This document shows, piece after piece, positions 55,990 through 64,000 of a stretch of 64,000 nucleotides of DNA. Below the pieces are notes generated by a model that was not told the DNA's origin, did no database searches, and saw only the letters and a program-made list of their open reading frames with translations. The number at the start of each line of letters is the position of its first letter. The stretch's first letter is position 1. The stretch spans positions 62,001-126,000 of the forward strand of contig NZ_CATNLZ010000034.1 in assembly GCF_950101795.1 (NCBI RefSeq), in the 5' to 3' direction. The translations under genes were made by a program, and so were the position numbers. The DNA is from Nocardioides sp. T2.26MG-1. GTDB taxonomy: Bacteria > Actinomycetota > Actinomycetes > Propionibacteriales > Nocardioidaceae.

Positions 55990-57078
55990 TCAGACCATCG
56001 CCGCTGCGTCGATCTCCGGGTGCTCGACCATGTAGTCCAGGAGCCGGTCGGCGTAGGTCTCGAACGCCGGGCAGGCGACGCCGGTGCCCTCGAGGTCGGC
56101 CGTGGTGTGCGAGGTGTCGTAGGTGGTCGGCGAGGCGAAGTAGTCCAGCGACTCGGCGGGGATGCCGAGCAGCCGCTCGACGCCCGGCAGCGACACCAGC
56201 GCCCGGGTCGGGCCGAGCGGCAGCGGGACCCAGACGACCTTGCGGCCCAGGTGGCGGGCGAACGTGGTCACCAGCTCGCGCACCGTCGGGGGGCGGGGGT
56301 CGGTGAGCGCGTAGGTGCGTCCGATCGAGCGGTCGAGCACCGACAGCGCGTCCATGGCGCCGATGACGAAGTCACGGGGCACCAGGCAGAACCGCACCGC
56401 GTCGGCGTCGCCGACGGCGGGCACGACCGCCAGCTTCGGCTGGCGGCGCAGGAACGAGGCGAGGAAGTAGGGGCCGTCGTACTTCTGGGTCACGCCGGTG
56501 CGGGAGTCGCCGACGACGATGCCGGGCCGGTAGACGGTGGCCGGCAGGCCCTGGCCGATGGCCCGCCGGACGAGCACCTCGGCCTCGAACTTCGTGGACT
56601 CGTAGTGGTTGCGGAACTCCTGCCCGGTGTCGAGGTCGTCCTCGGTGAAGCGCCCCTCGTGCCGGCCGCTGACGTAGCAGGTGCTGACGTACTGCAGCCG
56701 GTCGAAGCGCTCCCGCGACCGGCAGAAGTCCAGCACCCGGGCGGTCCCGTCGACGTTGACGCGATGGGCGACGGCCTCGGGGACCGTGAGGTCGTAGACC
56801 GCGGCCAGGTGCCACACCTCGGTGACGTCGGTCAGCTCGTCCAGGACCTCGGCGGCCAGCCCCAGGTCGGGCGCGGTGATGTCGCCCTCCACCAGGTCCA
56901 CCCGGCCGACCACGTGCGGATGCTCGAACTCGATCCGGGCGAGGCGCTCGCGCGCCTCGTCCAGGTGCTGCGGCTGCACGAGGCAGACCGCCCGCACCCC
57001 CTCGCGCCGGGCCAGCACCCGCGGCAGCAGGGCCGACCCGAGGAACCCCGGGAACCCGGTCATCAGCAGCTCAGCCAC
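55990..57078 (-). CDS. Extended SDR, fatty-acyl reductase/thioester-reductase-like
   Basis: 362 residues. TGFPGFLGSALLPRVLAR is the NADP-binding motif of the NAD_binding_4 group; a conserved WHLAAVYDL, STCYVSG and YESTKFEAE (Y-x3-K) give the SDR active site. This group includes fatty acyl-CoA reductases and thioester reductases. In this operon it could reduce acyl-CoA, or the aldehyde from the next gene, to fatty alcohol. It starts the three-gene unit; the following gene begins 12 bases after its stop. Confidence 0.82.
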   Translation of the reverse strand: MAELLMTGFPGFLGSALLPRVLARREGVRAVCLVQPQHLDEARERLARIEFEHPHVVGRVDLVEGDITAPDLGLAAEVLDELTDVTEVWHLAAVYDLTVPEAVAHRVNVDGTARVLDFCRSRERFDRLQYVSTCYVSGRHEGRFTEDDLDTGQEFRNHYESTKFEAEVLVRRAIGQGLPATVYRPGIVVGDSRTGVTQKYDGPYFLASFLRRQPKLAVVPAVGDADAVRFCLVPRDFVIGAMDALSVLDRSIGRTYALTDPRPPTVRELVTTFARHLGRKVVWVPLPLGPTRALVSLPGVERLLGIPAESLDYFASPTTYDTSHTTADLEGTGVACPAFETYADRLLDYMVEHPEIDAAAMV

Positions 57079-57162
57079 GACGGACCACCTTCTCCACCCA
57101 TGTCCCGGCCCGGGGCGGCTCGGCTCCGCGACACGTCGGGCTGGGTACGTCTCGGAGACTAG

Positions 57163-59352
57163 TTACCGGCGAGTTCGGCTCCCAGGGCCTTGTGCCGCTT
57201 GTTCGGGGACCTTTGGCCGCTCGAGGTCGACCTGCACCGGCCGGAGCCGGGGCAGCAGGCGATCCAGCCACCGGGGCAGGTACCACGCGCGCCGTCCGGC
57301 GACCGCCATCAGCGCGGGCACCAGGACGAGACGCACGACGGTCGCGTCGATCCCGATCGCGACGGCCAGGCCGAACCCGAACAGGTTGACCACACGCTCG
57401 TCGTTGAGCAGGAAGCTCGCGAACACCACGACCATCACCGATGCCGCGGCGGTGATCACCCGCGCGGTCGCGGCGATGCCGTCGGCCACCGCTCCCCCGG
57501 CGTCGTCGGTGCGGAGGTACTCCTCGCGGACCCGGCTGAGCAGGAAGACCTCGTAGTCCATCGAGAGCCCGAACAGGACGGCGAACAGCATCATCGGCGC
57601 GAACGACTCGACCGGCCCCGGCTCGGCGCCGATCAGGCCCGAGAGCCAGCCCCACTGGAACACCGCCACCACCGCGCCGTACGCGGCGCCCACCGACAGC
57701 AGGTTCATCAGCGCGGCCTTGATCGGCACGAAGATCGAGCGGAACTCGACGAGCAGGAGCAGGAAGCTCAGACCGACGACGAAGCCCATGAACCACCCCA
57801 TCCGGTCCCCGAGCCGGTCCGCGAGGTCGATCGACGTGGCCGTCGGGCCGCCCACGTGCAGCTCCGCGGACGCGGGCTGGTCGCGCAGCACGCCGTCGCG
57901 GAGCCGGTGGACGAGGTCCTCGGTCGCCTGGTCGTCGGGCGCCCCGGTGGGCACGACGGTGAGCACCGCCGTGTCGCCCGTGTCGTTGAGCACCGGGGGC
58001 GACACCTGCGCGACCCCGTCCACATCGGCGATCGCGGACGCCAGTGCGGCAGCCGAGCGCTGGGTCTGCTCCGGTCCGTCGCCGGCGTACTCCGCGGTGA
58101 CCAGCAGCGGGCCGGTCCAGCCGGCGCCGAATCCGTCCGCGACCAGGTCGTAGGCGGCACGCTCGGTGCTGCCCTCGGGCGCCGACCCGTCGTCGGCGGT
58201 GCCGAGCCGCAGGCTGAGCAGCGGGATCGCCATGACCGCGAGCAGCGTGAGCGCCCCGACCAGGTACGGCCACGGCCGGCGCTGCACGTGCCGCGTCCAG
58301 CGGTGCCAGCCGCTGACCCGGGCGCCGCCGTCGTGGTCCAGGCGCGCGCGGCGCACCCGGAACCGGTCCAGGCGGTCGCCGAAGACGCCGAGGAGCGCCG
58401 GCAGCAGGGTGATCGAGGCGAGCAGCGTCGTCGCCACGGTGATCGCGCTCGCGAGACCGAGGGTGGCCACGAACGGGATGCCGATCAGGTACAGCGACAG
58501 GATCGCGATCACCACGGTGGTGCCGGCGACCAGCACCGACCGGCCGGCGGTGGCCATGGCGAGCGGGATGGACTCCGCCGCGGGGAGGCCGGCGGCCAGC
58601 CCCTCACGGTGCCGGGTGACGATCAGCAGGGCGTAGTCGATCCCGACGCCGAGCCCGATCATCGCGGCCACGACCGGACCGGCCGTGCCGATCGGCGTGA
58701 GCTCGGCCAGCAGCTCGACGGTCCCCATCCCGAGGCCCAGCGCCAGCACGGCGGTGAGCAGCGGCACCACGGTCGCGAACACCGACCCGAACGCGATCAG
58801 CAGCACCAGGACCGCGGCGGCCAGGCCGATCACCTCGCTGCCGGACGGGCCGGACTCCCCGCTGAGGGCGGCGCCACCGAACTCGACCTGGGTGCCGAGG
58901 CCCTCGACCTCGTCGAACGCGGTCTGGGCGGCGGCGATCTCGCCCGTGTCGATGTCGACGGCCCGGTCGGTGAACCGCACCGTCGCCACGGCGGTCGTGC
59001 CGTCCGGGGAGACCATCTGCTGCTGGGGGCCGTACGGCGACTGCACCACCGCGACGCCGTCCTGCGACGACACCTCGGCCAGTGCGTCCTCGACCGCGCC
59101 GCGGACCGGGGCCGACGCGACGCCGCGGTCGTCGTGGATCGCGACCTGCATGCCGTCGCCCGACATCTCCGGGAACGTGGTCACCAGGGCGTCGTACGCC
59201 GCCTGGGAGTCGGTGCCCTCGACCGACAGGTCGTTGCTGAACGACCCGCCGATGCTCCGCCCCGTGACCAGGACGCCGCCGACGAGCAGCAGCCACACCA
59301 CGATCACCAGCCACCGGTGGCGGACGGACAGTGAGCCGAGCGCGCGCAGCAT
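57163..59352 (-). CDS. MMPL/RND-family lipid transporter
   Basis: 729 residues with two sets of about six transmembrane helices and two large external loops, beginning MLRALGSLSVRHRWLVIVVW. GVGIDYALLIVTRHREGL and FGLSMDYEVFLLSRVREEYL are the paired helix motifs of the MMPL family (Asp-Tyr pairs for proton use). MMPL proteins export lipids in mycobacteria. It lies 84 bases upstream of the wax-ester genes on the same strand, so it may be part of the same unit. The TetR operator precedes it. Confidence 0.88.
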   Translation of the reverse strand: MLRALGSLSVRHRWLVIVVWLLLVGGVLVTGRSIGGSFSNDLSVEGTDSQAAYDALVTTFPEMSGDGMQVAIHDDRGVASAPVRGAVEDALAEVSSQDGVAVVQSPYGPQQQMVSPDGTTAVATVRFTDRAVDIDTGEIAAAQTAFDEVEGLGTQVEFGGAALSGESGPSGSEVIGLAAAVLVLLIAFGSVFATVVPLLTAVLALGLGMGTVELLAELTPIGTAGPVVAAMIGLGVGIDYALLIVTRHREGLAAGLPAAESIPLAMATAGRSVLVAGTTVVIAILSLYLIGIPFVATLGLASAITVATTLLASITLLPALLGVFGDRLDRFRVRRARLDHDGGARVSGWHRWTRHVQRRPWPYLVGALTLLAVMAIPLLSLRLGTADDGSAPEGSTERAAYDLVADGFGAGWTGPLLVTAEYAGDGPEQTQRSAAALASAIADVDGVAQVSPPVLNDTGDTAVLTVVPTGAPDDQATEDLVHRLRDGVLRDQPASAELHVGGPTATSIDLADRLGDRMGWFMGFVVGLSFLLLLVEFRSIFVPIKAALMNLLSVGAAYGAVVAVFQWGWLSGLIGAEPGPVESFAPMMLFAVLFGLSMDYEVFLLSRVREEYLRTDDAGGAVADGIAATARVITAAASVMVVVFASFLLNDERVVNLFGFGLAVAIGIDATVVRLVLVPALMAVAGRRAWYLPRWLDRLLPRLRPVQVDLERPKVPEQAAQGPGSRTRR

Positions 59353-59399
59353 CAGGACTCCCGGTGGTGGGTAGGCGGCGGGGTCATGGTCGTTCCCTT

Positions 59400-59432
59400 C
59401 GAGAAGTGAGACACATTTGTCTCGTTTTCTCG
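59400..59432. promoter_or_regulatory. Nested palindrome, probable TetR operator
   Basis: GAGACA-CATT-TGTCTC (59408-59423) is flanked by CGAGAA (59400-59405) and TTCTCG (59427-59432), giving two concentric inverted repeats. It lies between MMPL (leftward) and tetR (rightward), 50 bases from each, in one of the few A/T-rich spots of the region. Confidence 0.7.
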
Positions 59433-59478
59433 ACTATACGCCGCTCCCCCGCAGAACCAACTCGGTAGCCTGCGAGGT

Positions 59479-60063
59479 GTGGCGGTCCAGGAGGAGCACA
59501 CCCGGGCGGACGTGCTCCGCAACCGAGCGGCGCTGCTCGACGCGGCCGCCGACGTGCTCGCCTCGGCGCCCGAGGCCTCCCTCGCGGAGGTCGCCACCCG
59601 GGCCGGGCTGACCCGGGCGACCCTCTACCGCCACTTCGAGAGCCGCGACGCCCTGCTGTCCGCGATCCAGGAGGAGGTGCTGCGCCGCGCCTCGGAGGTG
59701 CTGGTCGGCCTCGACCTGGCCGGGTGCGACACCCGCGAGGGCATCCGGCGCGCCGCTGCCGAGCTGGTGCCACTGGGCCTGCGGTTCCGGATCCTGCTCG
59801 CCGGAGGCGCCTCCGGGGACCCCGCCTTCCTGGCCGCCCGGGAGCAGGTCCTCGCCCCCCTGTGGGCGGTCCTGGACCGCGGCGTCGAGGCCGGCGAGCT
59901 CCCCGCGACGGCGAACCCCGCCTGGTTGCGCGCCGTGCTCGCCGGGCTCCTGATGACCGCCGCCCGCGCCGCCGGCGCCGGCCTGGTCGACCCCGGGGAG
60001 GCCGGCGAGCTGGTGGCGAGCTCGTTCCTCGACGGCTTCGGCCGGGGTGGTCCGGTTGCCTGA
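59479..60063 (+). CDS. TetR-family repressor of the MMPL gene
   Basis: 194 residues. The HTH (about 15-60: LLDAAADVLASAPEASLAEV, ATRAGLTRATLYRHFESRDA) is standard; the C-terminal ligand domain is Ala/Leu-rich. GTG start with TAGCCT at 59466-59471, seven bases before it. Divergence from MMPL with a shared palindrome suggests it controls the transporter and perhaps the wax operon downstream. Confidence 0.9.
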   Translation: MAVQEEHTRADVLRNRAALLDAAADVLASAPEASLAEVATRAGLTRATLYRHFESRDALLSAIQEEVLRRASEVLVGLDLAGCDTREGIRRAAAELVPLGLRFRILLAGGASGDPAFLAAREQVLAPLWAVLDRGVEAGELPATANPAWLRAVLAGLLMTAARAAGAGLVDPGEAGELVASSFLDGFGRGGPVA

Positions 60064-60733
60064 GTCCGGCGACCACCCCGACGCCGGCGGCACCGGCGCG
60101 CGACGCCGAGGACGGCGCTCCGGTCACAGCGAGTCCCGCGAGTCGATCCTGGCGGCAGCCCGGGAGCTGTTCGCCGAGCGGGGGTACGCCGGCACGACCG
60201 TCCGGGCGATCGCCGACCGCGCCGGCGTCGACGCCGCGCTGATCGCCCACTTCTTCGGCGACAAGGGCGGGCTGTTCGCCGCCGTCGCGGGCCTCCCGGC
60301 GCGGGTGCCCGGCGACCTCCTGGATGCACTGTCGCCGCCCGAGGGAGCCGGGGCGCGGCTCGCGTCGGTCTACCTGACCTGGTGGGAGGACCCCGAGACG
60401 GCCGCGCCGCTCCTGGCCACCGCGCGGTCGGCGCTCGTCCTCGGCGAGGCGATGGACCGGCTGCGCGGTCTGCTGCTGTCCGAGGTGCTCAGCGAGGCGG
60501 TGCCCGCCGAGGACCGGGCCGACCGCGAGCTGCGGGTCGCGCTCGCGATGAGCCACCTCCTCGGCGTCGCGATGGGCCGCCACGTGATCCGGGTCCCCGC
60601 GCTGGTCACGCCCTCCCTGGACGAGCTGGTCGCCGCGGTCGCCCCCGCGATCCAGGGCTACCTGACCGGTCCGGCCGGGCTCGGGAGCGAACAGCCGTCG
60701 ACGCTGTCGGCGAACCACCCGTCCGCGCACTGA
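60056..60733 (+). CDS. Second TetR-family regulator
   Basis: About 225 residues. The HTH is at about 35-80 (ILAAARELFAERGYAGTTVR, RAGVDAALIAHFFGDKGGLF), followed by a TetR_C-like helical domain. TTG 60056 or GTG 60047 could start it; both overlap the previous gene's end, so it is translated with the first TetR. The ~30-residue Gly/Arg/His leader is odd and may not all be translated. Confidence 0.82.
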   Translation: MPESGDHPDAGGTGARRRGRRSGHSESRESILAAARELFAERGYAGTTVRAIADRAGVDAALIAHFFGDKGGLFAAVAGLPARVPGDLLDALSPPEGAGARLASVYLTWWEDPETAAPLLATARSALVLGEAMDRLRGLLLSEVLSEAVPAEDRADRELRVALAMSHLLGVAMGRHVIRVPALVTPSLDELVAAVAPAIQGYLTGPAGLGSEQPSTLSANHPSAH

Positions 60734-60781
60734 CACCGCTCACCCCGCGACGCCGGTCGCCACGGCCGCTAGCGTCGTCCC

Positions 60782-63700
60782 GTGGCTGACGACACCGACG
60801 CTGAGGACCTCTTCGCGGGCTTCGACGAGGATGCCTTCCTCGCCGAGTGGGAGGAGGTGGACCGCCAAGCGGCCGACGTCCTGCAGTCAGCGGTTCCCGA
60901 CGTGTTCGCCGGCGAGCCGCCGATGGAGGACGTGGCTCGCGCGGCCGAGCGGATCCGCGCCGCGGTCGCGACGCAGACCGACGAGGGCCGCTACTTCAGC
61001 AACGCCTGCGGTTGGGACACCCCTCCCGATCTCGACCTGGCGCTATGGCTGCAGGCCGCCGGGTCGACGATATCGCCGTGGGACGACCCCGGCACCGACC
61101 CCGAGCTGCAGGCCAGCGTCCTCGCGATGGAGCACGCCGACTGGCTGGCGATGATCGTCGGTCTCGTCCGCCGGGGAGTCGGATCCGAGCTGGACGCCGG
61201 GCAGGTGGTCGACGATCTCGCGGCGATGCCCGAGATCGAGACCGACGAGCTCCCCGAGGAGGGCGACTTCCGCCTGGTTGTCGAGGTCCTCGCCCCGCTG
61301 TGGCAGGCGCTCGGCGCCGTGGACGCCGACCGGCGGCTCACCGCACTCGGGTGGTGGGGGCTGCCGCGGGCCCTGCACCTCGTCTGGTCCGGCGACGAGC
61401 TCGAGCGGTCCGAGCCGCGCGGGCCGCGCCTGGACCACGAGGCCGCCGAGACCGCCGTCGACCTGCTCCGGGCCGGCCCGATGACGTTGGCGCAGCTCCG
61501 GTCGGCGTGTGCGGACAACGGGGTCTTCACCGACGAGGACACCCTCTACCGCTCGATCATCAGCCGGGCCAAGGTGTGGCCCCTCGAGGACGATCGTCTC
61601 GCCCACCTGCCCACGGTCGCCGACGGGCTGGTCCTCACCCACCGGCTCACGGCACAGGAGCTCGAGCTCGGCATCCTGGAGCCGAGCGTCGACCTCGAGC
61701 TGTTCTCCCTCATCGCCGAGGACGGTCTCCCCCTCCGGGAGGGTGGCACGCTCGTGGCCGTCCTCGGCGACGGCCCGGAGCAGCTGCCGGCGGGCTGGCT
61801 CTCCACGATGACCGGACCGGAGGGCTGGCTGTCCGGCCACGCCGCCGGTGACCTCATCGGGCTCCGCTTCACCGACGGGGCGGTGAGCCTGGAGCCGGTC
61901 GACCAGACCTCCGACGCCGACGTGCCGGTGCTGGTGGACGTCGCCCGCGCAGTGGCGCGACTGGCGGACCCGGTGAACCAGCACGGCTTCGAGGGTGTGA
62001 CCAGCGACGACGTCGTGATGATGGCCCGGGTCGAGCATCCCAAGGTCCTCTCACAGCCCGCTCCGCCGCTGCGCGAGGTGCTGGCACAGACGGGCCTTGA
62101 GGAGCACCTCGGCAAGTACGGCGTGCCGGGCACCCGGTGGTACGGCGAGCCGCCGCTCACCGCCGACCAGCGCACGGCGTACTACGCGTGGCGGGACGCC
62201 CTGCGCGCGCACGAGCACGGAGCCAAGCCGCGAGAGGACGACCTGGCGGCCGCCGTCGGTCTGAGCGGCCTCACCCTCGACCTGGCCGCGATCGACTCGG
62301 CCCAGCACGCACCGTGCACCCCGCTGCTCGAGCAGCTGCTGCAGCGAGCGTCCGGCGCCGCAACCGCCGGCCCGCTCTACCTGATGGCCCGGGAGGCGGA
62401 GGCCCGGCTGGACGGAGCCGCCTACCTCACCCTGCTCGAGCAGGCCGTGGCCGCCAACCCCACACTCGACGACGCGGTCGCCGACCTGGCCGAGGTCCGC
62501 GCGGTCCAGGGTGACGCCACCGCCGCACACCGACTGTTCGGACTGGCCGGCATCGACCCGTCGTACCCCGACCGTGCGGCTCTTGGCCCCTTCCTCAGGG
62601 CACCCGAGGGCGAGACCGGCCGCAACCGGCCCTGCCCCTGCGGGTCGGGGAAGAAGTACAAGCTCTGCCACGGCCGCGACGAACGGCACCCGCTGCCCGA
62701 TCGGGCCCAGTGGCTGTGGGTGAAGCTCAAGAGCTTCGCGCAGCGGAGCATCAACCGCGACGAGCTCCTCGATTGGGCCGAACTCCTGTCCGGCGCGGGC
62801 CGCGACGACCACGCCGCCGTGGTCCGCGCGATGAGCGACCCCACCACCTGGGACTTCGCCGTGTTCGACGGCGACATCCTGGCGCGATTCCTGACGCTGT
62901 ACGGCGACCTGCTCCCCGCCGACGAGGCCGCCCTGGTCCGGGCGTGGCAGGAGTCGGAGCGCCGTCTGCTGGAGGTCACCTCCACCCATCTGACCGGACT
63001 CACCGCACGCGACCTGCTCACCGACGAGACGGTCGAGGTGCGCGACCGCACCCTCCCGCGGGGCCTCGAGGCGAAGGCACTGCTCCTCGGGCGGTTCCTC
63101 GACCCGGGCGACGGCACGTTGCGACCCTGGGACGACCCATTGGGCATCCCCCGCACGTGGCGACCGCGGATCCTGGCCGCGCTGCGCGACGGGATCGACG
63201 CCGCCGACCTCGCCGTGATACTGGCGCCGTCCGGTCCTCCGGAGATGGTGACCACGGACGCTGAGGAGCTGTTGTTCTGCACCGCCCACTACCGGGTCGA
63301 CGACCTGGAGGCGGTCTGGGTGGCGCTGTCGGAGACGCTGTCCGGCGATGCCGACGTCCTGCACCTGGGCAGTGGCGAGGGGGCCCCGATCCGGGGCACG
63401 GTCACCCGGGTGCGCGACATGCTCGAGCTCCAGGCGATGTCGCTCCAGCGGCTCCGGGCCCTCCAGGAGATCCTGCTCGCGGCCGCACCGGATGCCCTCC
63501 TGGTCGACGAGTCCTCCAGGGCACCGGGCGACCTGCTCGCCGACGGCCCTGCGCCGGACGCCCGATCCGAGCCGGTCCACCTCTCGCCGGAGGACCTGGC
63601 AGGGATCGTCCGCACCTTCGAGGACCGCTGGCTGGATGCGGCGATCCCAGCCCTAGGCGGACACACGCCGCGGGAGGCCGCGGCCGATGCCCGCCTGCGC

Positions 63701-63799
63701 CCCGACCTGGTCGCGCTGCTCGACGACATCGAGATCTCGCAGCGCGGGTCCGACGTCGCGATGGATGCCGACCGGCTGCGGGCCGAGCTGGGCCTCTGA
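60782..63799 (+). CDS. Large SEC-C motif protein of unknown function
   Basis: 1005 residues, soluble, with mostly helical, acidic sequence. A SEC-C zinc motif NRPCPCGSGKKYKLCHG (about 614-630) lies in the middle; an upstream TPR-like helical repeat (about 525-600, AAYLTLLEQAVAANPTLDDA) precedes it. The flanks have no known enzyme motif. SEC-C tails occur in SecA and in many unrelated proteins and bind zinc. Start GTG with TAGCGT (60770-60775) six bases upstream. Function unknown. Confidence 0.75.
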   Translation: MADDTDAEDLFAGFDEDAFLAEWEEVDRQAADVLQSAVPDVFAGEPPMEDVARAAERIRAAVATQTDEGRYFSNACGWDTPPDLDLALWLQAAGSTISPWDDPGTDPELQASVLAMEHADWLAMIVGLVRRGVGSELDAGQVVDDLAAMPEIETDELPEEGDFRLVVEVLAPLWQALGAVDADRRLTALGWWGLPRALHLVWSGDELERSEPRGPRLDHEAAETAVDLLRAGPMTLAQLRSACADNGVFTDEDTLYRSIISRAKVWPLEDDRLAHLPTVADGLVLTHRLTAQELELGILEPSVDLELFSLIAEDGLPLREGGTLVAVLGDGPEQLPAGWLSTMTGPEGWLSGHAAGDLIGLRFTDGAVSLEPVDQTSDADVPVLVDVARAVARLADPVNQHGFEGVTSDDVVMMARVEHPKVLSQPAPPLREVLAQTGLEEHLGKYGVPGTRWYGEPPLTADQRTAYYAWRDALRAHEHGAKPREDDLAAAVGLSGLTLDLAAIDSAQHAPCTPLLEQLLQRASGAATAGPLYLMAREAEARLDGAAYLTLLEQAVAANPTLDDAVADLAEVRAVQGDATAAHRLFGLAGIDPSYPDRAALGPFLRAPEGETGRNRPCPCGSGKKYKLCHGRDERHPLPDRAQWLWVKLKSFAQRSINRDELLDWAELLSGAGRDDHAAVVRAMSDPTTWDFAVFDGDILARFLTLYGDLLPADEAALVRAWQESERRLLEVTSTHLTGLTARDLLTDETVEVRDRTLPRGLEAKALLLGRFLDPGDGTLRPWDDPLGIPRTWRPRILAALRDGIDAADLAVILAPSGPPEMVTTDAEELLFCTAHYRVDDLEAVWVALSETLSGDADVLHLGSGEGAPIRGTVTRVRDMLELQAMSLQRLRALQEILLAAAPDALLVDESSRAPGDLLADGPAPDARSEPVHLSPEDLAGIVRTFEDRWLDAAIPALGGHTPREAAADARLRPDLVALLDDIEISQRGSDVAMDADRLRAELGL

Positions 63800-63802
63800 C
63801 GG

Positions 63803-64000
63803 TCAGGAGCCGGTCCGCACCGACGCGAGCCGGGACAGCAGGTCTGCGGCGACCCCGACCGCGATCGTGGCCGGGTCCTTGCCCACCAGCTCCGGGCGCC
63901 CGATCGGGCACTGGATGCGCGCGATCGCGGCCGCCGGGTGGCCCTCGACGGCCAGCCCCTGCTGGAACCTGCGCCACTTCGCCGCCGACCCGATCAGCCC
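63803..64000 (-). CDS. XdhC/CoxI-like protein, 3' end only
   Basis: The last 65 residues, GLIGSAAKWRRFQQGLAVEG to RLASVRTGS, match the C-terminal Rossmann part of XdhC/CoxI proteins (IGSxxKxRRF and IGRPELVGKDPATIAV are typical). XdhC binds and matures the molybdenum cofactor of xanthine dehydrogenase-type enzymes. The gene continues to the right of the window; its stop lies three bases after the SEC-C gene ends, convergent. Confidence 0.8.
   Translation of the reverse strand, partial: GLIGSAAKWRRFQQGLAVEGHPAAAIARIQCPIGRPELVGKDPATIAVGVAADLLSRLASVRTGS

Noticed and set aside
57190..59334. Rightward open frame of 714 codons over the MMPL gene
   Set aside because: His/Arg/Asp-rich product typical of the complement of a high-GC gene; MMPL on the other strand has clear motifs.
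1..64000. tRNA, rRNA and riboswitch genes
   Set aside because: No T-loop (GGTTCGAAT-type) in an intergenic setting, no rRNA sequence and no conserved riboswitch core was seen by eye; a covariance search would be needed to be certain.

Overview
The window is high-GC (roughly 70 percent) DNA with dense, overlapping genes, frequent GTG starts and many leaderless-type start sites. The SigR/RsrA thiol-stress pair, a 24-residue bL37-like ribosomal protein gene, a DUF222/HNH (13E12-type) gene and GGTGGTCGAG..CGAGACCACC intergenic repeats all point to an actinobacterium. My best guess is Nocardioides or a close relative in the Propionibacteriales; this is inferred from the sequence only.

Region 1 (1 to about 8,750) is the right end of a prophage. 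It holds a collagen-like protein, a conserved phage protein, an amidase endolysin, an endonuclease/exonuclease/phosphatase-fold protein, three small membrane proteins (holin type) and a beta-helix tail spike. A convergent Stf0-type sulfotransferase (possible lysogenic conversion gene) follows, then two unrelated tyrosine recombinases, the second overlapping a small lipoprotein gene.

Region 2 (8,788 to 31,328) is ordinary chromosome. It includes a TPP enzyme, GNAT, thioesterase, bL37, sigR-rsrA, a hydrolase-SRAP pair, a degenerate GGDEF protein, a sigma factor fused to its own anti-sigma-like tail, DoxX, aroA, rsgA, hisN, CBS, a SpoIIE phosphatase, an FKBP, S4 and DUF445 proteins, a secreted metallopeptidase, an APC permease, a MocR regulator, a ceramidase-like protein and an LLM oxidoreductase fused to hemerythrin. 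The sigR leader appears to carry two promoters that set two different start codons.

Region 3 (31,329 to 40,858) starts with a repeat cluster and a DUF222/HNH gene. It continues into six overlapping genes read leftward (dehydrogenase, 6-pyruvoyl-tetrahydropterin-synthase-like protein lacking key residues, glycosyltransferase, LPG-synthase/flippase-like membrane protein, RibD-type reductase, GTP cyclohydrolase II). These diverge from a CDP-alcohol phosphatidyltransferase fused to a sulfatase. Together they look like a pathway for an unknown pyrimidine- or pterin-derived, possibly glycosylated and lipid-linked, envelope compound. This is the strongest candidate for an undescribed system.

Region 4 (40,848 to 52,339) holds an ECF sigma/anti-sigma pair with a SigL-type autoregulatory promoter, a SNF2 helicase, a YwiC-like membrane protein, a sulfide:quinone-reductase-like flavoprotein divergent from a DUF2892 gene across a CsoR/CstR-like operator, a PadR-ABC transporter operon with a clear operator, and a STAS-like/hybrid histidine kinase pair.

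Region 5 (52,349 to 64,000) carries a probable wax-ester operon (extended SDR reductase, acyl-ACP/CoA-reductase-like protein with a large extra N-terminal half, WS/DGAT acyltransferase) downstream of an MMPL transporter and two TetR regulators. A 1005-residue SEC-C protein of unknown role and the 3' end of an XdhC-like gene close the window. I saw no tRNA, rRNA or CRISPR array.
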